Below are positions 1 through 8,517 of a stretch of DNA of 25,593 nucleotides, in pieces. A program made the position numbers and the translations under genes. The notes beneath the pieces are model-generated. The model was not told where the DNA came from and ran no database searches. It saw nothing but the letters and a program-made list of their open reading frames with translations. The number at the start of each line of letters is the position of its first letter. Within the stretch, counting starts at the first letter, position 1. The stretch comes from Spirochaetales bacterium (GTDB lineage: Bacteria > Spirochaetota > Spirochaetia > CADAEX01), in NCBI GenBank assembly GCA_024233785.1, contig JACKPD010000027.1, positions 1 to 25,593 on the forward strand, given 5' to 3'.

Positions 1-99
1 TCTTACGGCAACAGTAAAGATTGTAACAATAGCTGATAATACTGCTATTGCGGCAATTCTGAACGCTGCTGTATCTGTAAATTTATTCGAGTCTGACAT
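1..99 (-). CDS. ECF transporter S component (substrate-binding membrane subunit), N-terminal fragment
   Basis: The frame opens at an ATG (97-99) and is still open at the window edge, giving the first 33 residues only. They are a short polar N-terminus followed by a hydrophobic helix rich in Ala, Ile and Val that ends in an Arg, as in the first helix of many ECF S components. An AGGAG ribosome site lies about 8 nt upstream, in the tail of ecfT. The gene starts 11 nt after the ecfT stop, so it should be the last or next gene of the ECF operon. The identification rests mainly on this context. The substrate (vitamin, metal or other) cannot be told from 33 residues. Confidence 0.6.
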   Translation of the reverse strand, partial: MSDSNKFTDTAAFRIAAIAVLSAIVTIFTVAVR

Positions 100-110
100 T
101 CCCTGTCTCC

Positions 111-887
111 TTATAAAAAACTGTAGATTACAATAATCAATATAAACGGAAAAGACAATATTAGTTCCCCGCGCAACTCCTTGAGGCTTTTCATTTTCCT
201 TATCCGGCCGGGTAAATTGTTCCTTCCGACACCGCGGGTTTCTAGAGCCATAGCGAGGGCCGGGATACTTTTAACAGCCTGGATCATAACAGATGTAAGA
301 ACTGATAGAAGTTTTCTGAAACGGGAGGGAAAATTCCACTTCGAAATATACGGGGAGTCTGGCGTGAGTCTCATTTTATGGGCATCAAGAGTTCCTTCAT
401 AAATTGACGAAATGTAGGGAATATACCTGACAGTAAGCGATATCATAAGCGACATCCTGTATGAAAGTCCGAAAAACCTTAAGGCAAGGATAAAATCCTC
501 AATTTTTGTCGTTCTCAGAAAGATATAAAAAAGAAGAGTAAGACCGAGAAACCTTCCCGCAAGATGAAAAGATTCATAAAGGCCTGCACTTGTTAAAAAC
601 GGCCGGCCATTAATCGCAAGATAGACTGTCCCCTCTGAATGGAACGGAGGAGTAAGAAGCATTATTAAAATGATAAGGGGGGCGATAATTTTTACAGGTT
701 TTAAAACATCCCTGAAACCGGCAGAATAGATACCTGATGCAAAAATAAACAATAAAATACCATAGTATTTGAATACAGAAAGCGGAACAAAAAAAAGGGC
801 TGATAAAAAAATGAGAAAGAAGAGCTTAATCCTCGGATCAAGCCTGTGCAGTACAGAGTTTCCCTTGAGGTATGTTTCGGTAAACAT
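111..887 (-). CDS. ecfT: ECF transporter transmembrane coupling subunit EcfT
   Basis: This 258-residue integral membrane protein matches EcfT in length and layout. Hydrophobic segments lie at about 20-55, 66-80, 110-125 and 243-257, and a long amphipathic cytoplasmic region at about 140-240 carries the coupling helices. The second coupling helix holds the family's Ala-x-x-x-x-Arg-Gly type motif (ALETRG, about 214-219), which docks into the ATPase dimer. Known role: EcfT links ATP hydrolysis by the EcfA subunits to toppling of the S component in the cytoplasmic membrane. Its ATG overlaps the stop of the upstream ATPase gene as TGATG, which suggests translational coupling and equal expression. 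The S component follows 11 nt later. Confidence 0.9.
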   Translation of the reverse strand: MFTETYLKGNSVLHRLDPRIKLFFLIFLSALFFVPLSVFKYYGILLFIFASGIYSAGFRDVLKPVKIIAPLIILIMLLTPPFHSEGTVYLAINGRPFLTSAGLYESFHLAGRFLGLTLLFYIFLRTTKIEDFILALRFFGLSYRMSLMISLTVRYIPYISSIYEGTLDAHKMRLTPDSPYISKWNFPSRFRKLLSVLTSVMIQAVKSIPALAMALETRGVGRNNLPGRIRKMKSLKELRGELILSFPFILIIVIYSFL

Positions 888-2395
888 CAGAGGACCTCTG
901 CCATTGAGATATCAAGCAGTTCTTTGAATCTTTCATCAGAACCGCCGCTTAAGAGGCTGCCCCCCTCCATAATGAGGACCCTGTCCGCAAGACCTGCAGA
1001 CAGCCTCATATCGTGAGAGATGATCATTACAGCAGGCGGGGGATCAAGATTTCTAAGACTTTTTAAGATCAGGGTATAATCATTGAAGGAAAGACCCGAA
1101 TCAGCCTCATCAATTATTAAAATCTTTTTGTTAAGCAGATAATAGATCGCAGCCTGCAGCCTCTTCCTGGCTCCGTAGCTCATTATCGCGGGCGGGGCAT
1201 CAATACTTTCGAGGCGGAAAAGCGATACAGTCTGCTCTATCATCTTTTTCTGCGCTTCTTTGTCAATTCTGCGGGTTTTAAGACCGAACGCAAGTTCTTC
1301 CCCTACAGTCGGGAGGAACAGCTGAAAATCGGGATTCTGAAAAAGGTAGGCTGTATTTCTGTTAAGTTCATCCGGAGAAGATATGCCCGGATTCCCGTCA
1401 TTATCAAGACAGACATTTCCTCTATCGGGAATCAACAGGCCGCTTATAATCTTTGCAAGGGTTGATTTGCCTGAGCCGTTCCTTCCGAGAAGTACTGTAA
1501 CTTCACCGCTCTTTAAATAAAAATCATCAATATTGAGAGAAAATTCCGAATCCGGATATCTGAATTTAATTCCCGAGGCTTTTACCAGTACAGGCGAGTC
1601 AGGTGAATCTTTGTCTGCAGGGAGTCTTTTTATATTCGCCTTAAGTTTATTGCTGTCAAGGTATACACCGCATTTAAGGGCGTTTTCCATAAACACACGG
1701 TCCGGCTTTATTTTTTCATCCAGGAGCGAGTCGCCGTCATAGAGAAAAAACCTGCCGCAGTATTTTCTGTAGATATCAAGCATTTTAGAAGTCAGGATTA
1801 GTACTGTTTTTTTCTCATTCTTAAGGTATTCAAGGAGGAAAATTCTCCCCTCCGGATCGATTTCCTCAAAGGTTTCATCAAGTATCCAGAGCTCAGGGTC
1901 AGATGCCGCAAGACACGCGAAAAGGAGCTTTCTCTTCTCTCCCCCTGAAAGGTACGCGGGATTCATCCCTTTTAAATGACCAATCTGTACTTTAGAAATT
2001 GCATGATCAGTCCTGGTTTTAATTATATCATAATCATAACCGGAAGATTCAAGGGAAAACCCGATTTCACTTTCAACCCGGGGTGTTAAAATCTGCTCTT
2101 CCGGGTCCTGAAAAACAATTCCGGCCATGGACAGAAGGTTATAGGGTTTTTCTTTTTTTATATCTTTACCGTCTATGAAAACTTCTCCTTCAAGAATGCC
2201 GCCTGTATACCTCGGGACAAGAGCAGTTATTATTCTTGAGAGTGTGGTTTTACCGGATTCAGGCGGGGCGAGAAATACCGCAGTCTCTCCCCTGTCTACA
2301 GAAAGGGATAAATCCTTAAAGATATATCTTTTTTTTATCCCGTTGTATTCCGGGTAGATAAATGAAAGATTTCTGATTTCAAGAAAAGCTGCCAT
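887..2395 (-). CDS. ECF transporter ATPase, two ABC domains fused in one chain (EcfA-EcfA')
   Basis: The 502-residue protein carries two ABC ATPase domains that in many bacteria are separate EcfA1 and EcfA2 proteins. Domain 1 (about 4-250) has a poor Walker A (APPESGKTT, 43-51), Q-loop FQDPEEQ (95-101), signature LSGGE (149-153), Walker B ILDE (171-174), and Ser203 where the switch His is expected. Domain 2 (about 270-500) has a good Walker A (GRNGSGKST, 304-312), Q-loop FQNPDFQ, a degraded signature (MSYGA, 405-409), Walker B IIDE (427-430) and switch His461. The defects all belong to one composite ATP site. I see no clear Shine-Dalgarno sequence before the ATG. ecfT follows with a TGATG overlap. 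Confidence 0.9.
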   Translation of the reverse strand: MAAFLEIRNLSFIYPEYNGIKKRYIFKDLSLSVDRGETAVFLAPPESGKTTLSRIITALVPRYTGGILEGEVFIDGKDIKKEKPYNLLSMAGIVFQDPEEQILTPRVESEIGFSLESSGYDYDIIKTRTDHAISKVQIGHLKGMNPAYLSGGEKRKLLFACLAASDPELWILDETFEEIDPEGRIFLLEYLKNEKKTVLILTSKMLDIYRKYCGRFFLYDGDSLLDEKIKPDRVFMENALKCGVYLDSNKLKANIKRLPADKDSPDSPVLVKASGIKFRYPDSEFSLNIDDFYLKSGEVTVLLGRNGSGKSTLAKIISGLLIPDRGNVCLDNDGNPGISSPDELNRNTAYLFQNPDFQLFLPTVGEELAFGLKTRRIDKEAQKKMIEQTVSLFRLESIDAPPAIMSYGARKRLQAAIYYLLNKKILIIDEADSGLSFNDYTLILKSLRNLDPPPAVMIISHDMRLSAGLADRVLIMEGGSLLSGGSDERFKELLDISMAEVL

Positions 2396-2461
2396 GAAGA
2401 AATAGTAGCAGATTAAAGGGTTTGTGTCTTTATACTGAAGATAAACAGATGATAACGCAGA

Positions 2462-2483
2462 GCGGGGGCATTAAGCACCCCGC
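2462..2483 (-). terminator. GC-rich hairpin downstream of fabF, possible terminator or attenuator
   Basis: Six-base arms GCGGGG (2462-2467) and CCCCGC (2478-2483) enclose a 10-base loop whose ends can pair further around one bulge. It lies in the 124-nt gap between the end of fabF and the start of the ECF ATPase gene, both on the minus strand. No U-run follows on the minus strand, so intrinsic termination is uncertain. An mRNA-stabilising hairpin is an alternative. Confidence 0.4.
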
Positions 2484-2519
2484 CCCGCGTGTAATATATA
2501 AAAACGGGTCTGCTGCTTT

Positions 2520-3761
2520 TTACATCTTTGTAAAAAGGACAACAGCATTGTGCCCGCCGAAACCGAGTGAATTGGATATTACTGCGTCAATTTTCCCGTT
2601 TTCCCCCTTATTGGGAACATAATCGAGGTCACATTCAGGATCAGGGTTTTCATAATTGATTGTCGGCGGAAAATACTGGTCCCTTATAGCAAGAATGGAA
2701 GCAACAGCCTCTATCCCGCCTGCAGCTCCAATACAGTGGCCGGTCATGGATTTTGTTGAGGAGACTTTAAGGCCTGAATATGCATGCTCGCCGAAAACTT
2801 TTCTTATCGCAAGAGATTCAGTTTTATCATTAAGCGGTGTCGATGTTCCGTGAGCATTGACATAGTCTATATCGACAGGCTTAAGCCCTGCGGCATTGAT
2901 GGCCATATTCATAGCCTGAATCGCGCCCCTCCCCTCCGGATGGGGTGCTGTAATATGATTCGCATCGCATGAAATTCCGTAGCCTGAAAGTTCGCAGTAT
3001 ATTCTGGCGCCCCTTCTCACTGCATGTTCGTATTCTTCAAGAACAAGAATACCGGCCCCTTCGCCCATTACAAATCCGTCCCTTTCCCTGTCGAACGGTC
3101 TGCTTGCCCTTTCAGGCGTATCGCAGTATCTGCTGCTCAGCGCCTGTATAACGCAGAACCCGGCAAGTCCGAGTTTCGTGATCGATGCTTCTACACCGCC
3201 GGCAACCATTACGTCCGCAGTGCCGTTCTGTATCCACATTGCAGCGTTTCCAATCGCGTCTGTGCCTGATGCGCATGCTGTTACGACAGAGTAACAGGGT
3301 CCCTGGGCATTAAGAAGGATGCCGATATTACCGGGCGCAATATTTGTAATCAGCTTGGGTATTGTAAGGACAGGTATTCTCCTGGGCCCTTTTGTCAGAA
3401 GCTTCTCATACCCTTCCTCTACAGATTCAAACCCGCCTATGCCGTTTCCAATCACTATGCCGAGCTTTTGGGGGTCAACTGTTCCCTCTTTTAAGGCAGC
3501 GTCTGTCATCGCCTCTTTTGTAGCGGCAAGGGCGTAAAGGGTAAACCTGTCAAGCTTTTTTGCCTCTCTCGGTTCCGCAACCGATGAGACATCAAAATCT
3601 TTTACTTCACCAGCTATTGATACAGGATATTCATCAGTATTAAACCTTGTTATCTTTCCAACCCCTGATTTACCCTCTTTTATTGACTGCCAGAAAGACG
3701 CGGTATCATTACCTATCGGGGATATTGTACCAAGTCCTGTAACAACTACTCTTCTTTTCAT
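2520..3761 (-). CDS. fabF: 3-oxoacyl-[acyl-carrier-protein] synthase II (FabF)
   Basis: This 413-residue condensing enzyme has the usual FabF length and full thiolase fold. It elongates acyl-ACP with malonyl-ACP in the cytosolic type II fatty acid cycle. The catalytic triad is complete: Cys163 in TACASG, His304 in NAHGTSTPLND, and His342 in STKSMTGHCIGAAGG (with Lys337 in the same loop). The C-terminal glycine-rich FGGHN turn is present. The gene begins 11 nt after the fabG stop, so the two are co-transcribed. The acpP gene that often sits between fabG and fabF is absent. Nothing unusual is seen in the protein. FabB is the alternative, but the Cys-His-His spacing and length fit FabF. Confidence 0.97.
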   Translation of the reverse strand: MKRRVVVTGLGTISPIGNDTASFWQSIKEGKSGVGKITRFNTDEYPVSIAGEVKDFDVSSVAEPREAKKLDRFTLYALAATKEAMTDAALKEGTVDPQKLGIVIGNGIGGFESVEEGYEKLLTKGPRRIPVLTIPKLITNIAPGNIGILLNAQGPCYSVVTACASGTDAIGNAAMWIQNGTADVMVAGGVEASITKLGLAGFCVIQALSSRYCDTPERASRPFDRERDGFVMGEGAGILVLEEYEHAVRRGARIYCELSGYGISCDANHITAPHPEGRGAIQAMNMAINAAGLKPVDIDYVNAHGTSTPLNDKTESLAIRKVFGEHAYSGLKVSSTKSMTGHCIGAAGGIEAVASILAIRDQYFPPTINYENPDPECDLDYVPNKGENGKIDAVISNSLGFGGHNAVVLFTKM

Positions 3762-3772
3762 TATATATTCAC

Positions 3773-4516
3773 CTACATTCCCATTCCGCCGTCAATATTT
3801 ATGACCTGGCCTGTTACATAAGATGAAAGTTCAGAGGCAAGAAAAAGGACGACAGAGGCAACTTCCGAAGGAAGACCGAGCCTTGCAAGAGGAATTTTAT
3901 CATAAAGCGCTTTAATCTGGTTCTCGTTAAGCTTATCTGTCATCGGGGTTTTAATGAAACCGGGAGCAACCGCGTTAACCCTTACGCCGCGGGAAGCAAC
4001 CTCACGGGCAAGGCTTTTTGTAAACCCTATAAGGCCTGCCTTTGATGCTGAATAATTGCACTGTCCGGCATTCCCGATTACACCTACAATTGAGGCAATA
4101 TTTATAATAGCTCCGCCCCTCTGCTTGATCATCGCTTTTGAGATTACCCTGCTGATATAAAAAGCGCTTGTGAGATTTATTTTTAATACATCATCCCAGT
4201 CTTTTGAAGACATTCTGAAAATCAGTCCGTCTCGTGTTATTCCCGCATTGTTTACAAGTATGTCGATCCCGCCGCTTTCCGTGAGAATTTTCTCGCATAC
4301 AGCAGTCACTTCATCTTCATCGGCAACATTTGCCTTGCTGAAATAAACTTCAGCCCCGTTTGCTTTGGCAAGCGCCTTATATTCATCCATAAATTCGCTT
4401 TCATTCAAATCAAGAAAATATACCGATGCGCCATTACCAAGAAACGACAACACTATTTCCCGTCCTATACCCCGTGACCCGCCTGTAACGAGTGCTTTTT
4501 TTCCTTTTATTAACAT
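3773..4516 (-). CDS. fabG: 3-oxoacyl-[acyl-carrier-protein] reductase (FabG)
   Basis: This 247-residue classical short-chain dehydrogenase has the cofactor loop TGGSRGIG (11-18), the NNAG motif (89-92), and the catalytic tetrad Asn114, Ser142, Tyr155 and Lys159. It reduces 3-oxoacyl-ACP with NADPH. The Arg after the first glycines (Arg15) fits NADPH preference. Its position between fabD and fabF makes FabG much more likely than another dehydrogenase of the family. An AGGAGG-like site (in 'aggaggtt') precedes the ATG. It follows fabD by 20 nt and precedes fabF by 11 nt. Confidence 0.95.
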   Translation of the reverse strand: MLIKGKKALVTGGSRGIGREIVLSFLGNGASVYFLDLNESEFMDEYKALAKANGAEVYFSKANVADEDEVTAVCEKILTESGGIDILVNNAGITRDGLIFRMSSKDWDDVLKINLTSAFYISRVISKAMIKQRGGAIINIASIVGVIGNAGQCNYSASKAGLIGFTKSLAREVASRGVRVNAVAPGFIKTPMTDKLNENQIKALYDKIPLARLGLPSEVASVVLFLASELSSYVTGQVINIDGGMGM

Positions 4517-4536
4517 GTAAAACCTCCTGTTCCGGT

Positions 4537-5463
4537 TTATATTTTTAATATTTCATCTATTTTGCCGGCAGGAAGACATATAGGGTCTCCGCCTGCAGCT
4601 TTCCAGAGTCCGGCAAGTACTGTTCCCGGCCCTGATTCAATACACATTTCAACTTTTTCATTTAAAAGTTCTTTTTCTTCATTTACCCAAAGTACCGCAG
4701 ACGTAAGCTGCCTTGAACAAAGTATTTTAGCCTCATCCCCTGAGGTTACCAGTTTGCCTGTAACATTGGAATACACCTTTTTGACAGGATCGCTGAAATT
4801 GAATTTCTTCAAAACTTCCGCATATTCTGTTTCAGCTTCTTTCATAAGCGGGCAGTGGAACGGCCCTGAAACCTTAAGCCTTATAAATCTTCTTACACCG
4901 GCTTCCTTGAACAGCTTCTCTGATTCAGAGAGAGCGCTGTCTGTACCTGATATCACAATCTGGGAAGGACTGTTGTAATTTGCAATAAAAACTCCATTAA
5001 GACCTGAATTTTTTAAAACACTGTCCACAGTATCATAATCAAGTCCGATAACAGCAGCCATTCCGGGAGACCCTGTAGGTGAATCCAGAGATCTGCTTAC
5101 TTTTTCCATAATGGCGCCCCGTTCCCTTACAATTTCAAATACCGATTCAATATTTATGATACCGGCATCCCAGAATGCGGATACCTCGCCAAGGCTGAAC
5201 CCGGCGCATATATCGCTTTCTATACCGCGTTCCTTTAACAGCATTGAAGAGGCAATATTTACAAGTGTTACAGCAGTCTGCGTCTTGTCTGTTGGTTTTA
5301 ATTCTTCTTCAGATCCATGGAACAGCAGATTCTGCAGGTCAATCCCCGCGCTTTCAGACGCTGTCCTGAACAAATCCTTGATTTTATCGCTGTAGTCCCA
5401 AAGGTCTTTACCCATCCCTGGATATTGAGCTCCCTGGCCTGGATATAAAAAACACTTCTTCAT
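4537..5463 (-). CDS. fabD: Malonyl-CoA:ACP transacylase (FabD)
   Basis: This 308-residue acyltransferase has the family length and the N-terminal PGQGAQ motif (8-13). The nucleophile is Ser90, in GFSLGE rather than the common GHSLGE, so the residue before the Ser is Phe89 instead of His. Arg115 (the malonate carboxylate ligand) and His203 (in GPFHCPLM, general base) are both present. It loads malonyl groups onto ACP for FabF. The ATG is preceded by AGGAGG at good spacing. It is the first gene of the fabD-fabG-fabF unit, with a 102-nt upstream gap that can hold its promoter. Confidence 0.95.
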   Translation of the reverse strand: MKKCFLYPGQGAQYPGMGKDLWDYSDKIKDLFRTASESAGIDLQNLLFHGSEEELKPTDKTQTAVTLVNIASSMLLKERGIESDICAGFSLGEVSAFWDAGIINIESVFEIVRERGAIMEKVSRSLDSPTGSPGMAAVIGLDYDTVDSVLKNSGLNGVFIANYNSPSQIVISGTDSALSESEKLFKEAGVRRFIRLKVSGPFHCPLMKEAETEYAEVLKKFNFSDPVKKVYSNVTGKLVTSGDEAKILCSRQLTSAVLWVNEEKELLNEKVEMCIESGPGTVLAGLWKAAGGDPICLPAGKIDEILKI

Positions 5464-5508
5464 TTTTCCTCCTGAAAAGCATCAGTCAACATGAAAATAA
5501 ACGGCGGA

Positions 5509-5538
5509 AAGTTAGCACAGGAGTTAAAATAAAGTCAA
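5509..5538 (-). promoter_or_regulatory. Candidate sigma70 promoter for fabD-fabG-fabF
   Basis: On the minus strand TTGACT (5538-5533) is followed after 18 nt by TAACTT (5514-5509). The -35 box is good (5 of 6) but the -10 box is weak (3 of 6). The predicted start lies about 40 nt before the fabD ATG, inside the only sizeable gap upstream of it. Confidence 0.35.
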
Positions 5539-5565
5539 TAACAAAAAAGTATATTTCAGAAAAAA

Positions 5566-7722
5566 TCAGACTTCATCGGTAAGTTCTTCAACAAGTTCTT
5601 CAGGTTCATCATCGCTGAGTTCTTCCGCTTCTTCCGGCGTCAGCTCGTCTGTCAGCTCAGGTATGTCTGCATCCGCTTCCGCGTCTTCCAGTTCCTCAAG
5701 ATTCTCATCGGGACTGTTTAATACAGGTGATTTAAGAGGCTCTTCTGCGGCTGATATCTCATCCGGCTCCTCAGATTCAAGTTCTTCAAGCTCTTCAAGC
5801 TCTTCCAGTTCTTCGAGGTCCTTATAAACAGCAGGTTCAATTTCTTCAGCAGCCTCCGGCTCCTCAGAATCAAGCTCTTCGAGATCCTCATAAACTTCTG
5901 CCGCAGCAGCGGCATCCCCGGCATCCTGTAATACCGGATAATCCTCAGGCAGGTCCTCCGCAGAGACTTCAGGAATATTTCCGGAAACATCTTCGGAAAG
6001 CTCTTCAACACTTTCCCACTCAAGACTGCCCGTGCTTGCTCCATATTCGACAAGGGCTGCTCTGATTGTCAGAAAAAAGGTAGGATAAATCATGTCATAG
6101 AAATATGTTCTGTAATAAATTGCCAGTTTTTTCTTTCTGAAATATGAAACAACAGAACCGGCAATATCCTCCGAATCAGTTGAACCGTCTGAAGAAACAG
6201 CAGCATTATCCTTTGTATAATTTGCTGTTTTTGTATGAATATGCCCGGGCATGGAATTTACCCTGTCCTGATACATCCCCAGCTTGCAGAACATTTCATA
6301 AAGCGTATAGGTTATTTTAATGAATTTTTTGACCAGCTCAGTGTCGTTGTCCAGTTTTTCCAGAAACAGCCTGTATTTTGCAGGATACATTATTTTGAGG
6401 ATCTCTTCCTTCCTGAGATTTACCCCTTTCTGAATAAATACAGACTCAATGGCATTGATGACAAATTTATTTCCCCTGTAATACTCAAGCAGTTCAACAA
6501 TTTTATCAAATCCAGCCTCCCCTTTATTAAGGAGGAGCCTTACCTGGTCAGAAAGAGCTTCAGGCAGGGAAGGATTTACCTGAACGCTGTAGCTTTCAAA
6601 AACCGCATTTTTTTTATCCTTAAGAAGTACTTTTTTATACTGAAAGAGCTCATCAATTGTGATATCCTTGAAGTAACCCATTTTGGTCTGGGCTTCCCTC
6701 TTAAACTGGTTAAAATAATCTTCAACAACACCGACTTCAGTAAGCGCGTCGAAGAATTTTTTTGAGATCCGAAGGCCCCCGATAGGAGCAGTGGACTCCA
6801 TCCGCTTTGCTTCAATAACAGGCATGCCTATTACGTCCCATTGTTTTGCGCCGGCTGGACCGAAATTGCCTATAGTTACATCACCGACATTTGCCCCTAT
6901 CCTGATCCTTATCTGAAAAAGTGCATTGATCGAATAGGCGAATTCGCTTCCCGATCTGAGGTTGCTTATTATATCAAAGGCTTTTCTAACAGCTGCTATA
7001 GTTTCCGGATCCACTGTTTCATCGAAAAAAGATTCATCAGCCTGATTAAACAGAAAACAGATCCTCTGAAGTTCCACGCACGTGTAAAAAAGTTCATGGG
7101 CTATATGCCTTACAGCATCTTCTTCCTTCATATGGCGTACAACTGGATCGGTAAGACCTCCGAAATGAAACATTATGCTGTCGCCCTCAATTTTATTTAA
7201 ATAGCCGGACCTCTTGATCAATACCCAGTTAAATGCTGAAAACAGACCGTTAAGTACAGTCTGGTTTTCCATTGGGCTTAAAAATTTGGAAAGATAAGAG
7301 TAATCAGCAAGATCGACAAATGCTATTCCGATTTTTGTTTCAATTGAATTTTCAGGAATCTGGCCAAGTTCTATGATGGCATCTATAAGCTGTCTGGGGA
7401 GATAGAATTCCTCGATTTCTCTTCTGAATTTTATCTCCTTGGATGCTTTTGCGAGAGCTTCTTCAAGCGCGGCGCTGCCTTTACCGGCATCAGCTGCTTT
7501 TTCCCTTGCTTCCCTGATTGAACTTTCAAGGATGCCTCCGGCCCTGTCTGTATTTTCCTTTATTATTTCACGTATTTTTTCTACATATGTATCTTCTGTT
7601 TCAGGGGATGTGTTGTTATGCAGAAGTTCTTCAAGATAATTAACTATATAAGCCGGCTTTGAAGCGTATTTTTCAGTAATATAGAGAGCATGTGCATATA
7701 TTGATTTCGAGTCAAATACCAT
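5566..7722 (-). CDS. Class III adenylate/guanylate cyclase-domain protein with acidic C-terminal tail
   Basis: The 718-residue protein has an N-terminal helical/coiled-coil part (about 40-115), a class III cyclase homology domain (about 130-325), an all-helical part (about 380-555) and a Glu/Asp-rich tail (about 565-718). In the cyclase domain the two metal Asps are Asp137 (FVDLADYS) and Asp181 (KIEGDSI). Lys177 and Asp296 (WDVIG) fit the adenine-recognition pair, and Arg307 fits the transition-state Arg. The expected transition-state Asn (VNxAxR) is Ile303, so activity is doubtful. There is no signal peptide or clear membrane segment, so the protein is probably cytosolic. It starts 3 nt after the ABC ATPase gene stop, so it is likely co-transcribed with the importer. 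The Shine-Dalgarno match is weak. Confidence 0.8.
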   Translation of the reverse strand: MVFDSKSIYAHALYITEKYASKPAYIVNYLEELLHNNTSPETEDTYVEKIREIIKENTDRAGGILESSIREAREKAADAGKGSAALEEALAKASKEIKFRREIEEFYLPRQLIDAIIELGQIPENSIETKIGIAFVDLADYSYLSKFLSPMENQTVLNGLFSAFNWVLIKRSGYLNKIEGDSIMFHFGGLTDPVVRHMKEEDAVRHIAHELFYTCVELQRICFLFNQADESFFDETVDPETIAAVRKAFDIISNLRSGSEFAYSINALFQIRIRIGANVGDVTIGNFGPAGAKQWDVIGMPVIEAKRMESTAPIGGLRISKKFFDALTEVGVVEDYFNQFKREAQTKMGYFKDITIDELFQYKKVLLKDKKNAVFESYSVQVNPSLPEALSDQVRLLLNKGEAGFDKIVELLEYYRGNKFVINAIESVFIQKGVNLRKEEILKIMYPAKYRLFLEKLDNDTELVKKFIKITYTLYEMFCKLGMYQDRVNSMPGHIHTKTANYTKDNAAVSSDGSTDSEDIAGSVVSYFRKKKLAIYYRTYFYDMIYPTFFLTIRAALVEYGASTGSLEWESVEELSEDVSGNIPEVSAEDLPEDYPVLQDAGDAAAAAEVYEDLEELDSEEPEAAEEIEPAVYKDLEELEELEELEELESEEPDEISAAEEPLKSPVLNSPDENLEELEDAEADADIPELTDELTPEEAEELSDDEPEELVEELTDEV
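5762..5895. repeat. Tandem and duplicated acidic-coding repeats in the cyclase-homologue tail
   Basis: Five head-to-tail 9-bp units related to TTCAAGCTC fill 5776-5820 and encode Leu-Glu-Glu triplets. This block lies in one of two imperfect copies of a longer module (5762-5829 and 5855-5895), both starting TCCGGCTCCTCAGA and ending near TAAAC. The layout suggests slippage growth and a duplication inside the gene. The reading frame is kept because the units are multiples of three. Confidence 0.75.
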
Positions 7723-7725
7723 AAC

Positions 7726-8517
7726 TTATACTTTATCCCTTTTAATTATATTATATATCGGCAGACAGTATGTTAAAAATTTACCTTCAATTTCAAGCTT
7801 TGTCACTTTTACATTGGCAGAATAGTATTTTTTAATGTTTTCACCTGTAATTATTTCCTCAGTAGCGCCGCACCGGGAAATTCCCCCTTTTCCAAGGAAA
7901 ATTGACCTGTCGGAAACAGCAAGTGCATGGGAGGGATCATGAGTTGAAAAAATAATTGTTGAGCCTGATTTTAAGGAGAGCTCCGAGAGCAGTTCAAGCA
8001 TCCGTTCCTGATTTTTTATATCAAGATCGCTTGTCGGTTCATCAAGAAGAAGGACTTCGGCCCCTGAGGCAAGCGCCCTTGCAATCAGTGTCAGCTGTTT
8101 TTCACCCCCGCTGATTTCGGAAAACCTCCGCTCTGAAAGATCCTCAATACCCGCCTTTTTAAGAGCTTCATACGCTTTTTCCCTGTCAAGCTCTCCCGGG
8201 GAAGAAAAAAGCCCCAGGTGCCCGGCCCTTCCGAGAAGGACCATGTTGTAGACTGTGTAATTTACCCCTGTTGAAAAAATCTGGGGAACATATGAGACTT
8301 CCTTCCCGATTTCAAACTTTCCTGAGTATTTTTTCAGCAGCCCTGCGAGTATTTTGAGAAGCGTAGTCTTGCCGACACCGTTTGGGCCGAGGACTGCGAG
8401 AATTTCCCCCTGCATGAGGGAAAGGGAAAGATCTGATATCAGCTTACCTGAACCGTATGAAAAGGAGAGATTATTTACAGTGATTACTGCCTTTCCTTTT
8501 TTTGACATATCAGACAA
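7726..8517 (-). CDS. ABC transporter ATPase, FecE/BtuD family (iron-siderophore, haem or cobalamin uptake)
   Basis: This 263-residue nucleotide-binding subunit has all ABC motifs: Walker A GPNGVGKTT (44-52), Q-loop VPQ (77-79), signature ISGGEKQ (135-141), Walker B LLLDEP (156-161), D-loop SDLD and switch His193. The family powers import through a FecCD-type permease dimer in the inner membrane. The start overlaps the permease stop by 8 nt, so the two are translationally coupled. The C-terminal 60 residues are typical of the FecE/BtuD branch rather than of ECF or lipid exporters. Substrate cannot be set from the ATPase. The cyclase homologue follows 3 nt downstream. Confidence 0.92.
   Translation of the reverse strand: MSDMSKKGKAVITVNNLSFSYGSGKLISDLSLSLMQGEILAVLGPNGVGKTTLLKILAGLLKKYSGKFEIGKEVSYVPQIFSTGVNYTVYNMVLLGRAGHLGLFSSPGELDREKAYEALKKAGIEDLSERRFSEISGGEKQLTLIARALASGAEVLLLDEPTSDLDIKNQERMLELLSELSLKSGSTIIFSTHDPSHALAVSDRSIFLGKGGISRCGATEEIITGENIKKYYSANVKVTKLEIEGKFLTYCLPIYNIIKRDKV

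Noticed and set aside
4562..4978. A 138-codon plus-strand frame opposite fabD
   Set aside because: Ser/Pro-rich antisense shadow of fabD. No start signals.
5718..6053. Arg/Lys/Leu-rich minus-strand frame inside the cyclase-homologue gene
   Set aside because: It is a frame shadow of the Glu-rich repeat region, whose codons read as basic and Leu residues when shifted.
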